NCBI GenBank assembly: GCA_009664345.1
Contig: CP043547.1
Span: 5,732,709-5,796,708 of the forward strand
From: Planctomycetales bacterium 10988
GTDB taxonomy: Bacteria > Planctomycetota > Planctomycetia > Pirellulales > Pb10988
DNA: 64,000 nt
Direction: 5' to 3'
Below the pieces are notes generated by a model. It did not search any database. It was not told the DNA's origin and saw only the letters and a program-made list of their open reading frames with translations. Shown piece by piece: positions 52,338 to 61,826 of this stretch. Position numbers and translations under genes: made by a program. Each line of letters begins with the position of its first letter. Within the stretch, counting starts at the first letter, position 1.

Positions 52338-53447
52338 ATGTTTACCCAGGCGCATTCTGTTAATCGATGGAGTTTCCTTCCTTCCTTTCTTCTCCTTTGT
52401 GTCAGTTCTTTTATAATCCCGAATTCGGGGTTCGGTGCGGAGAAAACCGTTTGTTATGTATCGATTGGGAATGAACAACAAATTGCTTGGTATGATGTCA
52501 ATTTAAAAAATGGTGAGCTCACGAACCGTCAGACCGTTGACCTCCCTGGGGACCCTGGTTCGTTTTGGATTGATTCCAAAAAGCAATATTTATATGTCGC
52601 GTTGAGAAGCACCAATGAAATTGCGACACTTAAAATAGATCCAAAAAGTGGAAAACTGACATTCTTACAAAAGATTAAAACGATTGGTAATCCAACCTAT
52701 ATTGCCTTGGATCAAACAGAAAAATATTTAGTAGCGGCTTACTATCGCGATGCAAAAGCTACGGTTCATGCGGTTAAGCCGAATCACACCTTACGTAAGA
52801 AACCCGTTCAAGTGATTGGAACGGATACCAATCCACACTCGATTCTTACTTCTCCTTGCAATCAATTTCTCTATATTCCCAACACCGGAGCGGATTGTAT
52901 TTTGCAATTTGCTTTTGATGAAACAACCGGCAAAGCGACTCCGCTTTCGCAAGACCGTGTCACGACTGCCGAAGGAGATGGTCCGCGACATTTTCGTTTT
53001 CATCCGACCGAACCTTTTGTTTATGTTGTGAATGAAAAAGGGAGTAGTGTTACGGCCTATCGAATCGATCCAGAGTCGGGTGTGTTGACAGGATTTCAAA
53101 CTTTAGGAACCATTCCGGAAACTTTTATCGAGCGGAATACCAATGCGGATATTGAAATCACTCCGAATGGAAAATTTGTTTATACCTCTAGTCGTGGACA
53201 TGACAGTTTGGCCGCCTTTGAAATTAACAAAGAAAACGGTGAGCTAACCACGATTGGAATTTATGACACGGAGAAAACTCCGCGTGAATTTTCTTTAGAC
53301 CCGACTGGCCAATATCTTTATTCCGCAGGCCAACGATCGGACCGCATGATCTCCTATAAGATTGAAGAAAATGGCGTCTTAACCCCTTTAAAAACCTATG
53401 AGGTTGGGAAGCTCCCCTCTTGGGTTGATGTCATTCAACTCCCGTAA
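52338..53447 (+). CDS. secreted lactonase-family beta-propeller protein
   Basis: The 369-residue protein has a signal peptide (FLPSFLLLCVSSFIIPNSGFGA). It then has the seven-bladed propeller of the lactonase/6-phosphogluconolactonase family (PF10282): repeated units such as TVCYVSIGNEQQIAWYDVN, YLYVALRSTNEIATLKID, FLYIPNTGADCILQFAFD, FVYVVNEKGSSVTAYRID and FVYTSSRGHDSLAAFEI. DPTGQYLYSAGQRSD is near the end. Cytosolic family members hydrolyse 6-phosphogluconolactone; exported versions such as this act on unknown lactones or none. The gene is AT-rich. Confidence 0.88.
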   Translation: MFTQAHSVNRWSFLPSFLLLCVSSFIIPNSGFGAEKTVCYVSIGNEQQIAWYDVNLKNGELTNRQTVDLPGDPGSFWIDSKKQYLYVALRSTNEIATLKIDPKSGKLTFLQKIKTIGNPTYIALDQTEKYLVAAYYRDAKATVHAVKPNHTLRKKPVQVIGTDTNPHSILTSPCNQFLYIPNTGADCILQFAFDETTGKATPLSQDRVTTAEGDGPRHFRFHPTEPFVYVVNEKGSSVTAYRIDPESGVLTGFQTLGTIPETFIERNTNADIEITPNGKFVYTSSRGHDSLAAFEINKENGELTTIGIYDTEKTPREFSLDPTGQYLYSAGQRSDRMISYKIEENGVLTPLKTYEVGKLPSWVDVIQLP

Positions 53448-53512
53448 ACTTATATCAACTCTGTATTTCAAATTTAACACTTACTTTCATTTTATTGTTA
53501 TAGGAAACGGTC

Positions 53513-55204
53513 ATGGCGCAGCCACTGAACTGGAATAGCCGGTCATTAACTCAAGGGTGGCAAAAGGGAGTTACGGCCTTTTACTGGGGATTGGGATTTT
53601 CGGAAGAAGATTTTAATAAACCTCAAATTGGAATTGGCGTTCCTTTGCTGGAAGGGAACTTGTGTAATGTTCACGCTTATCAACTTTCACAAGAAATTAA
53701 ACAAGGTTGTGAAGAAGCGGGGATGATCGGCCTTCCGTTTGGAGTGCCGGCGGTAAGTGATAATATTACACAAGGGCATGAAGGGGGAAATGCAAGTCTT
53801 CCTTCCCGAAATCTTATTGCAAATAGTGCGGAATGTGTGGCTACTTCCCACTGTTATGATGCTTTGATTGGAGTGCATCATTGTGATAAAAATGGCCCTG
53901 GATTTGCGATGGCATTAGCGCGTACGAATCTTCCTGGGCTTGTAGAAAATGGAGGAAGTATTCTACCGGGTTGTCATCAAAATCAAGACATTTCTATTTT
54001 AGATGTTTATGACTCGCAAGCAGCCCATGCCATGGGTGAGCTTGATGCGGAAAGTGCGGAGTCGATTTTAAGAACGGCTTGTCCTGGTCCCGGCGGTTGT
54101 GGGATTGCGGCTTCTTTTAACACTTGGGGAATTTGTTTAGAAACAATTGGACTTTCTCCACCAGCAAGCAGCTCTATTCCCGCGGTTGATCCAGAGAAAG
54201 CAAAAAGTTGTCATTCCTCGGCACACTATTTAAAAGTGTTATTGCAAGAGGGGATTCGGCCTCGTGATATTTTAACGTATCAAGCCTTTCATAATGCCGC
54301 GGTGACAATGGCGGCCATGGGTGGTTCTACTAATGGGGTTCTTCATCTAATCGCGTTGGCTCGCGAGGCACAAGTTGATTTTACTTTAAAGGATTTACAA
54401 AAAGTTTTTCAAGAAACTCCAGTGCTTTGTAATTTTGCTCCTCGCGGCAAAAAGACAATGTATGACTTGCACAAGCTGGGTGGAACGCCGGTCTTTTTAA
54501 AGTATTTGCTTCAAGCAGGTTTAATCCAAGGCGATTGTATTTCGGTTACAGGAAAGACTTTGTCAGAGAATTTATCTGACACTCCTGATGTGCCCGACGA
54601 TCAAGCTTTAATCGCACCTTTGAAAGAGCCATTTAAAGCTTGGGCGGATATGCAAATTTGTTTTGGAAACTTAGCCCCGGAAGGGATGGTTTTTAAAGTT
54701 TCTAGCATGCAATCGACGCATTTCGAAGGGCCAGCGGTTTGTTTTGATGACGCCAGAAAAATTGTAGAAGCGGTGGAAGCCCGACGTATCCGACCTGGAA
54801 ATGTCATTGTCTTGCGTTATTTAGGACCGGTGGCCAGTGGAATGCCGGAGGTTTTGGTGGCCTCCGCGGCGTTGGCGGTTCCTGAATTATATGGAAAGGT
54901 CGCTCTGGTTTCCGACACGCGAGTTTCCGGGGTTTCTCATGGAGCGATCGGAGTGCATTGTTCTCCCGAAGCCATGCTCGGTGGGCCGATCGCCTTGGTC
55001 GAAGATGGAGATCTCATCGCCTTCGATCTACAGTCCGGCACGATCGACCTTCGAGTGAGTGATGAAGAACTTGCTGCCCGTCATTCGAATTGGAAACCGC
55101 CAGCGAATCTTCAACGTCGAGGATATTTAGCAGATTTTACCGCGACGGTCTCGCAGGCACATCATGGCTGTGTGAGCCGAGCACTTTACCCCGATTGTGT
55201 GTAA
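53513..55204 (+). CDS. ilvD: IlvD/Edd family dehydratase (divergent dihydroxy-acid dehydratase)
   Basis: The 563-residue protein aligns along its whole length with IlvD. It has EDFNKPQIGIGVP, LCNVHAYQL, VSDNITQGHEG with SLPSRNLIANSAE, HHCDKNGPG (cluster Cys), RTACPGPGGCG (cluster Cys), GGSTNGVLHLIALA, and the C-terminal domain RVSGVSHGAIGVHCSPEA. IlvD converts dihydroxy acids to keto acids in valine/isoleucine synthesis. Several motifs deviate from canonical IlvD (LCNVHAYQL for PCNxHL, GGCG for GSCxG), so a sugar-acid dehydratase role is possible. The first about 430 codons are AT-rich, the last about 130 are not. Confidence 0.85.
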   Translation: MAQPLNWNSRSLTQGWQKGVTAFYWGLGFSEEDFNKPQIGIGVPLLEGNLCNVHAYQLSQEIKQGCEEAGMIGLPFGVPAVSDNITQGHEGGNASLPSRNLIANSAECVATSHCYDALIGVHHCDKNGPGFAMALARTNLPGLVENGGSILPGCHQNQDISILDVYDSQAAHAMGELDAESAESILRTACPGPGGCGIAASFNTWGICLETIGLSPPASSSIPAVDPEKAKSCHSSAHYLKVLLQEGIRPRDILTYQAFHNAAVTMAAMGGSTNGVLHLIALAREAQVDFTLKDLQKVFQETPVLCNFAPRGKKTMYDLHKLGGTPVFLKYLLQAGLIQGDCISVTGKTLSENLSDTPDVPDDQALIAPLKEPFKAWADMQICFGNLAPEGMVFKVSSMQSTHFEGPAVCFDDARKIVEAVEARRIRPGNVIVLRYLGPVASGMPEVLVASAALAVPELYGKVALVSDTRVSGVSHGAIGVHCSPEAMLGGPIALVEDGDLIAFDLQSGTIDLRVSDEELAARHSNWKPPANLQRRGYLADFTATVSQAHHGCVSRALYPDCV

Positions 55205-55442
55205 CCGGGAAGTTCCGGTATTGTCCATCCTATGATTTACACCTGATCCCAGGGGAGAATAATTTCTTCCTGGTGACAGAAGTGGGTTTTCTTGAGCATT
55301 TTGGTTGACTAAGCTGGCCTTATCTATGTCAACACATTGCTATTTGTTGATTGATCACCTTCCTCCCTCCGCTGGCTCTCCTTTTCCACAGAGCATCATG
55401 CGGAGTTCTCTTACTATCGAAAATTTGGCGTAAAGGGAAAAT

Positions 55443-58082
55443 ATGATTTTGAGTACCAAATACCGATTATTAATCCCCTTGTTGGGATGTTGCCTCCTAA
55501 TTGGATGTGCAGAACCGCAAGTGGACGATCTTGAAATGATCCCGAATGTCGTTCCGACAGCACAACCTGAAAAGCAAGCCAAGAAAAAACGCCGTGGCCG
55601 TCAGGATGTCGTGAATCAGGGCGATGAACCCTTCGCTGCCACTGCGGAAGAGCGAATCAAAGTGCCTAAGGGTTTTCGTGTTGAATTGCTTCATTCCGTG
55701 CCAGCGGATGAGCAAGGTTCTTGGGTAAGCCTCGCGACGGACCCCCAAGGACGGCTTTTGACTTCCGATCAATATGGAAAGATTTATCGCGTCACGCCGC
55801 CGGAGATTGGTTCGTCGGATGCCATTGAGATCGAAGCGATTCCTCTCGATATCGGGATGGCTCATGGTTTGTGCTATGCCTTTGATAGCCTCTATGCCAT
55901 GGTGAATGATGGTAAAACAAGTAGCGGGCTGTATCGGATCCAAGACACCGATGGGGACGATCAATATGACAAAGTGGAACGCATCCTCGAATTAGTAGGT
56001 CGCGGGGAGCATGGCCCTCACGCAATCATCAAATCGCACGATGGGAAATCGTTGATGATTTGTGGGGGAAATATGACCCAATTGCCGGAGGTCGTCAAAT
56101 CGCATGTGCCGCAAAATTGGGATGAAGATCAACTTCTGCCGCGTATGTGGGATGCCCGCGGTCATGCCGCCGGGTTGATGGCTCCTGGGGGATGGATCGC
56201 GAAGGTGACTCCCGAGGGAAAAGAATTCGAGCTGATCGCAAGCGGATTCCGGAACGAATATGACATTGCCCTCAGTCCGGAAGGCGAGCTTTTCACTTAC
56301 GATGCAGATATGGAATGGGATGTCGGTGCCCCTTGGTATCGTCCCACGCGTGTCTGTCATGTCATTAGTGGAGCGGAATTTGGCTGGCGTTCGGGAACGG
56401 GAAAGTGGCCGACCTATTATCCTGAGTCTTTGCCGCCGATTGTGGAAATCGGTCCCGGTTCGCCGACCGGGGTGGTCTTTGGTACGAACACGAACTTTCC
56501 CGAGAAATACCAAAAATCGCTTTTTATTGCCGACTGGAGTTATGGCATTATCTATGCCGTGCATATGACGCCCAAGGGTTCGTCTTATGTGGGAACCTTG
56601 GAGAACTTTGTCAACGCGGTGCCTTTGCCTGTCACGGATATGGTCGTGCGTGAACAAGACGGCTCGCTCTACTTCACCATCGGGGGACGCCGAACGCAAT
56701 CGGGTCTGTACCGTATTGTTTATGAAGGAAACGAGTCGGACGCCGCGGCAGCCGAGGATTCCTTGGTAGAGGTCGAAGGGGCAACCGATCCAGAAGTCGC
56801 GAAAGAATTGCGAGCGACTCGTCGCGAACTTGAATCGCTGCACCTCGGGGACCATCCGGATGCCGTCGAGAAGGCTTGGCCTTATCTGTCGCATGAAGAT
56901 CGTTTCATTCGCTTTGCCGCTCGGATTGCCATCGAACATCGTCCGGTGTCTGAATGGCAAGAGAAGGCCTTCGCTGAAACGGATACCAATGCCAAACTCT
57001 TGGCAATGATCGCCCTCGCGCGAAATGGGGAGGCGGACCTTCTGCCGAAGATCGTAAAGTCGCTAAGTGAATTCCAAGTCGATACGCTTTCCTTATCGCA
57101 AAAATTGGCACTTTGCCGAGCCTACGGAGTCACGTTCGCTCGCCTGGGTGAACCGGATGACGCCTCTCGCGAAATGGTATTGAGTCAGCTTGATTCACTT
57201 TATCCGAGTAAAAACTTCAAAATGAACCGCGAGCTTTCGATCTTGTTGGGGTATCTGGAAGCCCCGACGGTTGCCGCCCGCACGCTGCAACTGCTGGAAA
57301 AAGCACCTTCGCAAGAGGAACAAATTCATTACGCCTTGGTATTGCGAACCGTTGATGGTGGCTGGACCGTTGAGCAGCGTGAGCGTTTTTTCCAATGGTT
57401 CATCGACGCCGCTTCGCATCGAGGGGGAATGTCGTTGGAAGGATTTCTTCGCAACATTCGTCAAGAGGCCATCGATAACTTGACGCCGGAAGACAAAATC
57501 GCCTTGCAGGAGATTCTTGAAGTTGAGCCGAAGAAGGTCACGCAAGAAATCACCATCAACCGGCCTTTTGTCAAAAAATGGACCGTCGATGAGGCCCTGG
57601 AATTAGTGGAAGGGGGCTTGCATGGACGAAATTATGAGCAGGGACGCGATCTCTTCGCAGAGACGACTTGTTTCAAATGTCACCGCTTTGCAGGCATCGG
57701 AGGGACCATTGGCCCTGATCTGACTGTGGTTGGCCGTCGCTTCAGTGTGAAAAACCTCCTTGAATCGATCATCGAACCGAGCAAGGAAGTTTCTGATCAA
57801 TATCAAGCCACGATGTTCCTTCTCGATGACGGTCGGGCCTTGAATGGTCGGATTATCAATCTGAGCGGTTCGAGCTATCGGGTCAGCACCAACATGCTGG
57901 ACCCGAGCAACCTGACAAGCATTGATCGGAATTCGGTGGAAGAGATGATGCCTTCGCCGCTCAGCATGATGCCAACCGGGTTGGTCGATAGCTGCAATGA
58001 GGAAGAGTTGCTTGACTTACTCGCTTATCTTGTTTCCGGTGGAGATGAAAATCATCCGGTTTTCCAAGCTTCCCCGGAATAG
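55443..58082 (+). CDS. PVC-type heme-binding CxxCH lipoprotein
   Basis: The 879-residue protein has a lipoprotein signal (LLIPLLGCCLLIGC, then AEP). After a Lys/Arg-rich linker, a TIGR02604-like propeller (about 75-430) begins IKVPKGFRVELLHSVPADEQGSWVSLATD and shows DTDGDDQYDKVERI. HEAT-like helices (about 450-700) and a cytochrome c motif FKCH (Cys743, Cys746, His747) follow, with IGGTIGPDLTVVGRRF. The TIGR02603 tail is LDDGRALNGRIINLSGSSY. It lacks the SGNH domain of its paralogue at 45432-48707. It is expected to be anchored to a membrane and act in periplasmic oxidation; the substrate is unknown. Confidence 0.92.
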   Translation: MILSTKYRLLIPLLGCCLLIGCAEPQVDDLEMIPNVVPTAQPEKQAKKKRRGRQDVVNQGDEPFAATAEERIKVPKGFRVELLHSVPADEQGSWVSLATDPQGRLLTSDQYGKIYRVTPPEIGSSDAIEIEAIPLDIGMAHGLCYAFDSLYAMVNDGKTSSGLYRIQDTDGDDQYDKVERILELVGRGEHGPHAIIKSHDGKSLMICGGNMTQLPEVVKSHVPQNWDEDQLLPRMWDARGHAAGLMAPGGWIAKVTPEGKEFELIASGFRNEYDIALSPEGELFTYDADMEWDVGAPWYRPTRVCHVISGAEFGWRSGTGKWPTYYPESLPPIVEIGPGSPTGVVFGTNTNFPEKYQKSLFIADWSYGIIYAVHMTPKGSSYVGTLENFVNAVPLPVTDMVVREQDGSLYFTIGGRRTQSGLYRIVYEGNESDAAAAEDSLVEVEGATDPEVAKELRATRRELESLHLGDHPDAVEKAWPYLSHEDRFIRFAARIAIEHRPVSEWQEKAFAETDTNAKLLAMIALARNGEADLLPKIVKSLSEFQVDTLSLSQKLALCRAYGVTFARLGEPDDASREMVLSQLDSLYPSKNFKMNRELSILLGYLEAPTVAARTLQLLEKAPSQEEQIHYALVLRTVDGGWTVEQRERFFQWFIDAASHRGGMSLEGFLRNIRQEAIDNLTPEDKIALQEILEVEPKKVTQEITINRPFVKKWTVDEALELVEGGLHGRNYEQGRDLFAETTCFKCHRFAGIGGTIGPDLTVVGRRFSVKNLLESIIEPSKEVSDQYQATMFLLDDGRALNGRIINLSGSSYRVSTNMLDPSNLTSIDRNSVEEMMPSPLSMMPTGLVDSCNEEELLDLLAYLVSGGDENHPVFQASPE

Positions 58083-58113
58083 AATCTAAAAAGTAGTTTT
58101 TGCTTTTAGTGTG

Positions 58114-58151
58114 AAAACCTCGCTGTTGATGAAAATCTTCAGCGAGGTTTT
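58114..58151. terminator. bidirectional intrinsic terminator between convergent genes
   Basis: AAAACCTCGCTG (58114-58125) pairs perfectly with CAGCGAGGTTTT (58140-58151) around 14 bases; T-rich sequence follows on the plus strand, and an A/T flank serves the minus strand. It lies between the heme-protein gene and the convergent cyclo-ligase gene. Confidence 0.88.
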
Positions 58152-58179
58152 TATTTCAAAAAGTACTTTTTGTGATCGA

Positions 58180-58761
58180 TTATTCGTAGCTCGACTTCTC
58201 CGTCAGGATGAGATCAAGCGGAATGTCATGGGACTCCGGCTCTAAATGCGGGACGATTTGATCTTCAAAGGCGAGACCGATCTTGAAGACATCCGGCCGA
58301 GCTTGTTCGAGTAAGCGGTCGAAGTGGCCTTTGCCGTAGCCAATGCGATTTCCTTGTGGATCGAAGACCAAACCCGGCATGATCATGACATCCAATGCCT
58401 CAGGGTTGACCTGACGTTCCGGCAACGAAGCCAAGGAAGGAGCGGGTTCCGGGATGCCAAACGATCCTCGGGAGAGTTCTTCCATCGAATTCAAGGCGAA
58501 AAGTGTGAGAATCGGCCCTCGGCAGATGGGAACGACAAGTTGCATGCCCTCATCGGCAAGCCAAGTATCGCGTAAGAGATCGGTTGTCACTTCTGACCGG
58601 ATGCTGAGATAGAGCAAGATCGTCTTGGCGGAAGTGACTTCAGGACGAGCAAGGACCTTTTGTTGAATGGTATGGCTTTTTAAAGATCGATCTTGGACAG
58701 TATCGCGGCGGACTTTGCCTTCGGCTCGGAGTCGCTCTTTTCGCGATCGCCCTGTTGTCAT
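58180..58761 (-). CDS. 5-formyltetrahydrofolate cyclo-ligase
   Basis: The 193-residue protein converts 5-formyl-THF to 5,10-methenyl-THF with ATP. Visible family motifs are the basic N-terminal helix, KTILLYLSIRSEVTT, MQLVVPICRG, GSFGIPEPAP and the C-terminal VMIMPGLVFDPQGNRIGYGKGHFDRLL with the ATP-binding Gly/Lys region. The length is normal for the family. It starts two bases before the stop side of a glycosyltransferase gene on the same strand (58764), so the two are probably coupled. Confidence 0.93.
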   Translation of the reverse strand: MTTGRSRKERLRAEGKVRRDTVQDRSLKSHTIQQKVLARPEVTSAKTILLYLSIRSEVTTDLLRDTWLADEGMQLVVPICRGPILTLFALNSMEELSRGSFGIPEPAPSLASLPERQVNPEALDVMIMPGLVFDPQGNRIGYGKGHFDRLLEQARPDVFKIGLAFEDQIVPHLEPESHDIPLDLILTEKSSYE

Positions 58762-58763
58762 AA

Positions 58764-60182
58764 TTACACAAACCAGCTAAAGAAGGATTTGATGCCGCGT
58801 TGAGATTTCCCTGCTTTTCGATAGGCAGGTGCTTTCACCCCAGAAGATGGCGGATCGGTTCGTGTGGACTTGTCCGTTCCGGGAAAGGGAAGAACCGAGA
58901 CAAGACCGTTTTCCTCTGTGGAACTGTTGCTGCCCGCGACAAGGTTCAGCGGGAGGCCTTCTCGTTCGATCGATTCGACTTTCCCATATTTTCCCAGTCG
59001 ATAGCGAATGCCTCGCCAGCAAATTCCTTTGCCGAACATCGAGGCTGCGACTCCTAAAAAACCGCAAACGCTCGCCACCGGGAAGAGCCACATATCAAAC
59101 GACTGTGCTAATTTTAACGTTGGTTGCTTTTCGGGGAAGTAGATCTTCACGGTCGCTTGTCGGAACCAGGCACGCCCCCAACCCATGGTCCACAGAAGAC
59201 AGGTAAAGGCAGCGGGAATCCAAGTCCAACTGGCCGCGGTAATCCCACCGTACAGGGTGAGAAAGACGCCTGACCAAAAACCGGCCAATTGCAAAGTCGA
59301 ATTAAATAGAGCAAAGCACCACCAAAAGGGAAGGATAAACCGCACGGCCATATATTGACGGCGGATAAACTCCAACACTTCCGGCATCGTCATATTTAAA
59401 GGAGAAGCGACCACGCAACGGGGTTCAAAGTCAATCAAGAATCCCAAGTTAGAAAGGACACGCGTCGCGGAAAGGTCATCATTGACTTGCTGTTTCCACA
59501 TCGGAGCAACAACGCGTTCGAAGAGTTCTCGCCGCATCGCCCAAGACCCGCCCCAGATAATTCTTCGATTTCGCTTCGAATTTGGGAGCGTTGCCACATT
59601 GGAATTTACACTATAAAGGATATAGTTAGCCCAAGAGGGAACGGTCGGGACAAACCAGCGATAGCCAGTAACAGCCCCGATTTTGGGTTCCTTGAGCATG
59701 CGAACTAACTGATCGAGCCAATCTTGACGCGGTTGTGCATCGGAATCGGCAAAGGCCAAATACCGGGTCTCAGGTGAAATCCGCTGCGTGGCCACCAGGA
59801 GATTGTGAATCTTCTGACTGGATTCGATTGCTTGTCCGGCAACAACGACCTGACTGGCTCGCTTGGGATATTGGGCTCGGACCCTCTCGATGATCTCGCA
59901 GGCCGGGTCTTGTTGATTTTCGACGATGAAGAGAACTTCGTAATTATCGTAGGCTTGTTGCATCAACGGTTGGAGATTCTTTTCCAGATCAACGTCCATT
60001 CCTTTACAGGGAATGAACAGAGCCACCCGGACGGAGCGATCTCGTTCAAATTGATGCTGAAAACGAACTTTCACAAACCGCAGGTGTTCAAAATTGATCA
60101 ACAGGGCCAGACTGGTTTGGACGACCACCGCCAATCCAAGCCAAATGTATCCATCAAGCCACGTGAGGGCATCGTGATTCAT
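58764..60182 (-). CDS. membrane glycosyltransferase, GT2 (ceramide glucosyltransferase-like, GT21)
   Basis: The frame is open to 60404, but that would overlap pyrF; ATG 60182 starts right before the first TM helix (about residues 7-30), giving 472 residues. The catalytic part has VALFIPCKGMDVDLEKNL, NYEVLFIVENQQDPAC, YLAFADSDAQPRQDWL (D1-D2 motif), GAVTGYRWFVP and RRQYMAVRF, equivalent to the QxxRW region. C-terminal TM helices lie at about 305-400. The HpnI/ceramide glucosyltransferase group transfers sugars to lipid acceptors. A proline-rich tail is present. It is upstream of the cyclo-ligase gene. Confidence 0.87.
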   Translation of the reverse strand: MNHDALTWLDGYIWLGLAVVVQTSLALLINFEHLRFVKVRFQHQFERDRSVRVALFIPCKGMDVDLEKNLQPLMQQAYDNYEVLFIVENQQDPACEIIERVRAQYPKRASQVVVAGQAIESSQKIHNLLVATQRISPETRYLAFADSDAQPRQDWLDQLVRMLKEPKIGAVTGYRWFVPTVPSWANYILYSVNSNVATLPNSKRNRRIIWGGSWAMRRELFERVVAPMWKQQVNDDLSATRVLSNLGFLIDFEPRCVVASPLNMTMPEVLEFIRRQYMAVRFILPFWWCFALFNSTLQLAGFWSGVFLTLYGGITAASWTWIPAAFTCLLWTMGWGRAWFRQATVKIYFPEKQPTLKLAQSFDMWLFPVASVCGFLGVAASMFGKGICWRGIRYRLGKYGKVESIEREGLPLNLVAGSNSSTEENGLVSVLPFPGTDKSTRTDPPSSGVKAPAYRKAGKSQRGIKSFFSWFV

Positions 60183-60380
60183 CGGTTCTAACAGTTGTAA
60201 GGAGATTCGATGTGCTAGAGATGAGCTGTGGAAACGATAACCTAGGTCCACACTCTCGAAGAGCAGAGAGGATAGTCTGAAGCGACTCTTGACGTCAATT
60301 CCGATCTGCTGATCTTTTTTTGAATCTTCATAGTCAAACCGTTCTTTCCCTAAAACTTTCTCGCTTAAAAAAGTGATTTC

Positions 60381-61334
60381 ATGTCGCAAACCTCTGCCAA
60401 TCAATCATTTATCGCCAGATTAATCGCCAAGATTCGTGAGACCAAATCCGCCGTCTGTGTAGGGCTCGATCCTCGGATGGAGCAATTACCGGAAGAGATT
60501 TTGGCGAAAAACCGGCCGGCCTCGACTGCCGAAATCGCTGCGGCGTATGAACATTTTTGCCGATTGGTGATCGATGTGGTCGCTCCTTTGGTGCCCATCG
60601 TGAAGCCTCAGGCGGCCTTTTTCGAGGCACAAGGGCCAGCGGGAATGCTGGCTCTAGGCCGTGTTTGTCACTATGCAGCGGATGCCGGATTGCTGGTGAT
60701 TTTGGACGGGAAAAGGAATGATATTGGTTCGACGGCATCTGCGTATGCCCAAGCATATCTTGGGCCAGGGACAGCGAGCGCTTGGGGGACGGATGCTCTC
60801 ACGGTCAGCCCTTATCTGGGGGAAGATAGCCTCAGCCCCTTTCTGGGAGTTGCCGAAGCAAAGCAGGCGGGAATTTTCATTTTGGTGAAAACTTCCAATC
60901 CCGGTGGAGGACAATATCAAGACCTGCTCACGCCAGAAGTTCCTCTCTATCAACAAGTTGCGAAACAAGTCGAAGGCTATGCCGCTGCCTCCAAAGGGGA
61001 TCAACCGTATGGATGTGCTGGTGCGGTCGTCGGGGCAACCTATCCTGAACAACTGGCGGAATTGCGAAAGCTGATGCCTTCGACTTGGTTCTTGATTCCA
61101 GGTTATGGCAGCCAAGGGGGAACCTCAGCCGACGTGGCCCATGCCTTTGACAGCCAAGGGCTTGGGGCAATTGTGAATAGCTCGCGAGGCATCCACTTTG
61201 CTTATCAAAAGGAGCCGTATGCTAGTGAATTTGGGGAAGCAAAGTGGCAAGAAGCCGTGGAAGCGGCAGTCAAGGCGATGACGAAGGACCTTCAAGAAAA
61301 TACCCCGCTGGGAAAACTCCTCACAGCGGGGTAA
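60381..61334 (+). CDS. pyrF: orotidine 5'-phosphate decarboxylase (type 2)
   Basis: The 317-residue protein is of the longer PyrF type. It has AVCVGLDPRMEQLP, VPIVKPQAAFFEAQGPAGM, the catalytic LVILDGKRNDIGSTA (Lys/Asp/Lys/Asp network), ALTVSPYLGEDSL and WFLIPGYGSQGG. It makes UMP, the last step of de novo pyrimidine synthesis. Its start lies 198 bp from the divergent glycosyltransferase start. The final codons fold into an 8-bp hairpin (61303-61331). Confidence 0.95.
   Translation: MSQTSANQSFIARLIAKIRETKSAVCVGLDPRMEQLPEEILAKNRPASTAEIAAAYEHFCRLVIDVVAPLVPIVKPQAAFFEAQGPAGMLALGRVCHYAADAGLLVILDGKRNDIGSTASAYAQAYLGPGTASAWGTDALTVSPYLGEDSLSPFLGVAEAKQAGIFILVKTSNPGGGQYQDLLTPEVPLYQQVAKQVEGYAAASKGDQPYGCAGAVVGATYPEQLAELRKLMPSTWFLIPGYGSQGGTSADVAHAFDSQGLGAIVNSSRGIHFAYQKEPYASEFGEAKWQEAVEAAVKAMTKDLQENTPLGKLLTAG
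61303..61331. terminator. hairpin at the pyrF 3' end, possible ndk terminator
   Basis: CCCCGCTG (61303-61310) pairs with CAGCGGGG (61324-61331). It lies inside the last pyrF codons. On the minus strand it is followed by TATTTTC, so it may end ndk transcripts coming from the convergent gene; on the plus strand the following TAATAATT is a poor tract. Confidence 0.45.
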
Positions 61335-61364
61335 TAATTGACTTAAGTTGTTTTCTAACAAAGA

Positions 61365-61826
61365 TTAAAGTTCATCGGAAGCATACAGAGATGGCATGAT
61401 AGCCGGCTCGTAAGCTTGAATTTCGCTCTCTCCGAAGAATATATCGATTTCACGAGCGGCATCTTCAGCGGAAGCGGAGGCGTGAACCAAATTCATTTGT
61501 TGGCTGGAGCTGAAATCTCCGCGGATGGTGCCCGGTTCGGCATTTCGACCGTTCGTAGCTCCGAGCATTTTGCGAACCAAAGCGATCGCATCGACGCCTT
61601 CGATCAAGCCAACGACCACCGGGGAGCTAGTGATGAAGCCTTCCAAGCCGGGATACCATTTTTTCTCGGCATGTTCGGCGTAGTGCTTTTTGGCCAATTC
61701 CGGAGTGATGGTTATCATTTTCAGGCCGATCATATTCAGGCCTTTGTCTTCAAAGCGGCTCAAAATTCGCCCGACTAAACGACGTTGGACAGCGTCCGGC
61801 TTGCAGATAATCAGTGTACGTTCCAT
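61365..61826 (-). CDS. ndk: nucleoside diphosphate kinase
   Basis: The 153-residue enzyme has MERTLIICKPDAVQRRLVGRI, the HYAEHAEKKWYPGLEGFI region, VRKMLGATNGRNAEPGTIRGDF and the active-site His in NLVHASAS. Length and motifs are canonical. It equilibrates NTP pools and is convergent with pyrF (30 bp between stops). The long upstream region shows no other gene. Confidence 0.96.
   Translation of the reverse strand: MERTLIICKPDAVQRRLVGRILSRFEDKGLNMIGLKMITITPELAKKHYAEHAEKKWYPGLEGFITSSPVVVGLIEGVDAIALVRKMLGATNGRNAEPGTIRGDFSSSQQMNLVHASASAEDAAREIDIFFGESEIQAYEPAIMPSLYASDEL

Noticed and set aside
55992-56960. 322-codon minus-strand open frame
   Set aside because: Antisense to the well-supported PVC heme-binding protein; Arg/His-rich composition typical of shadow frames.
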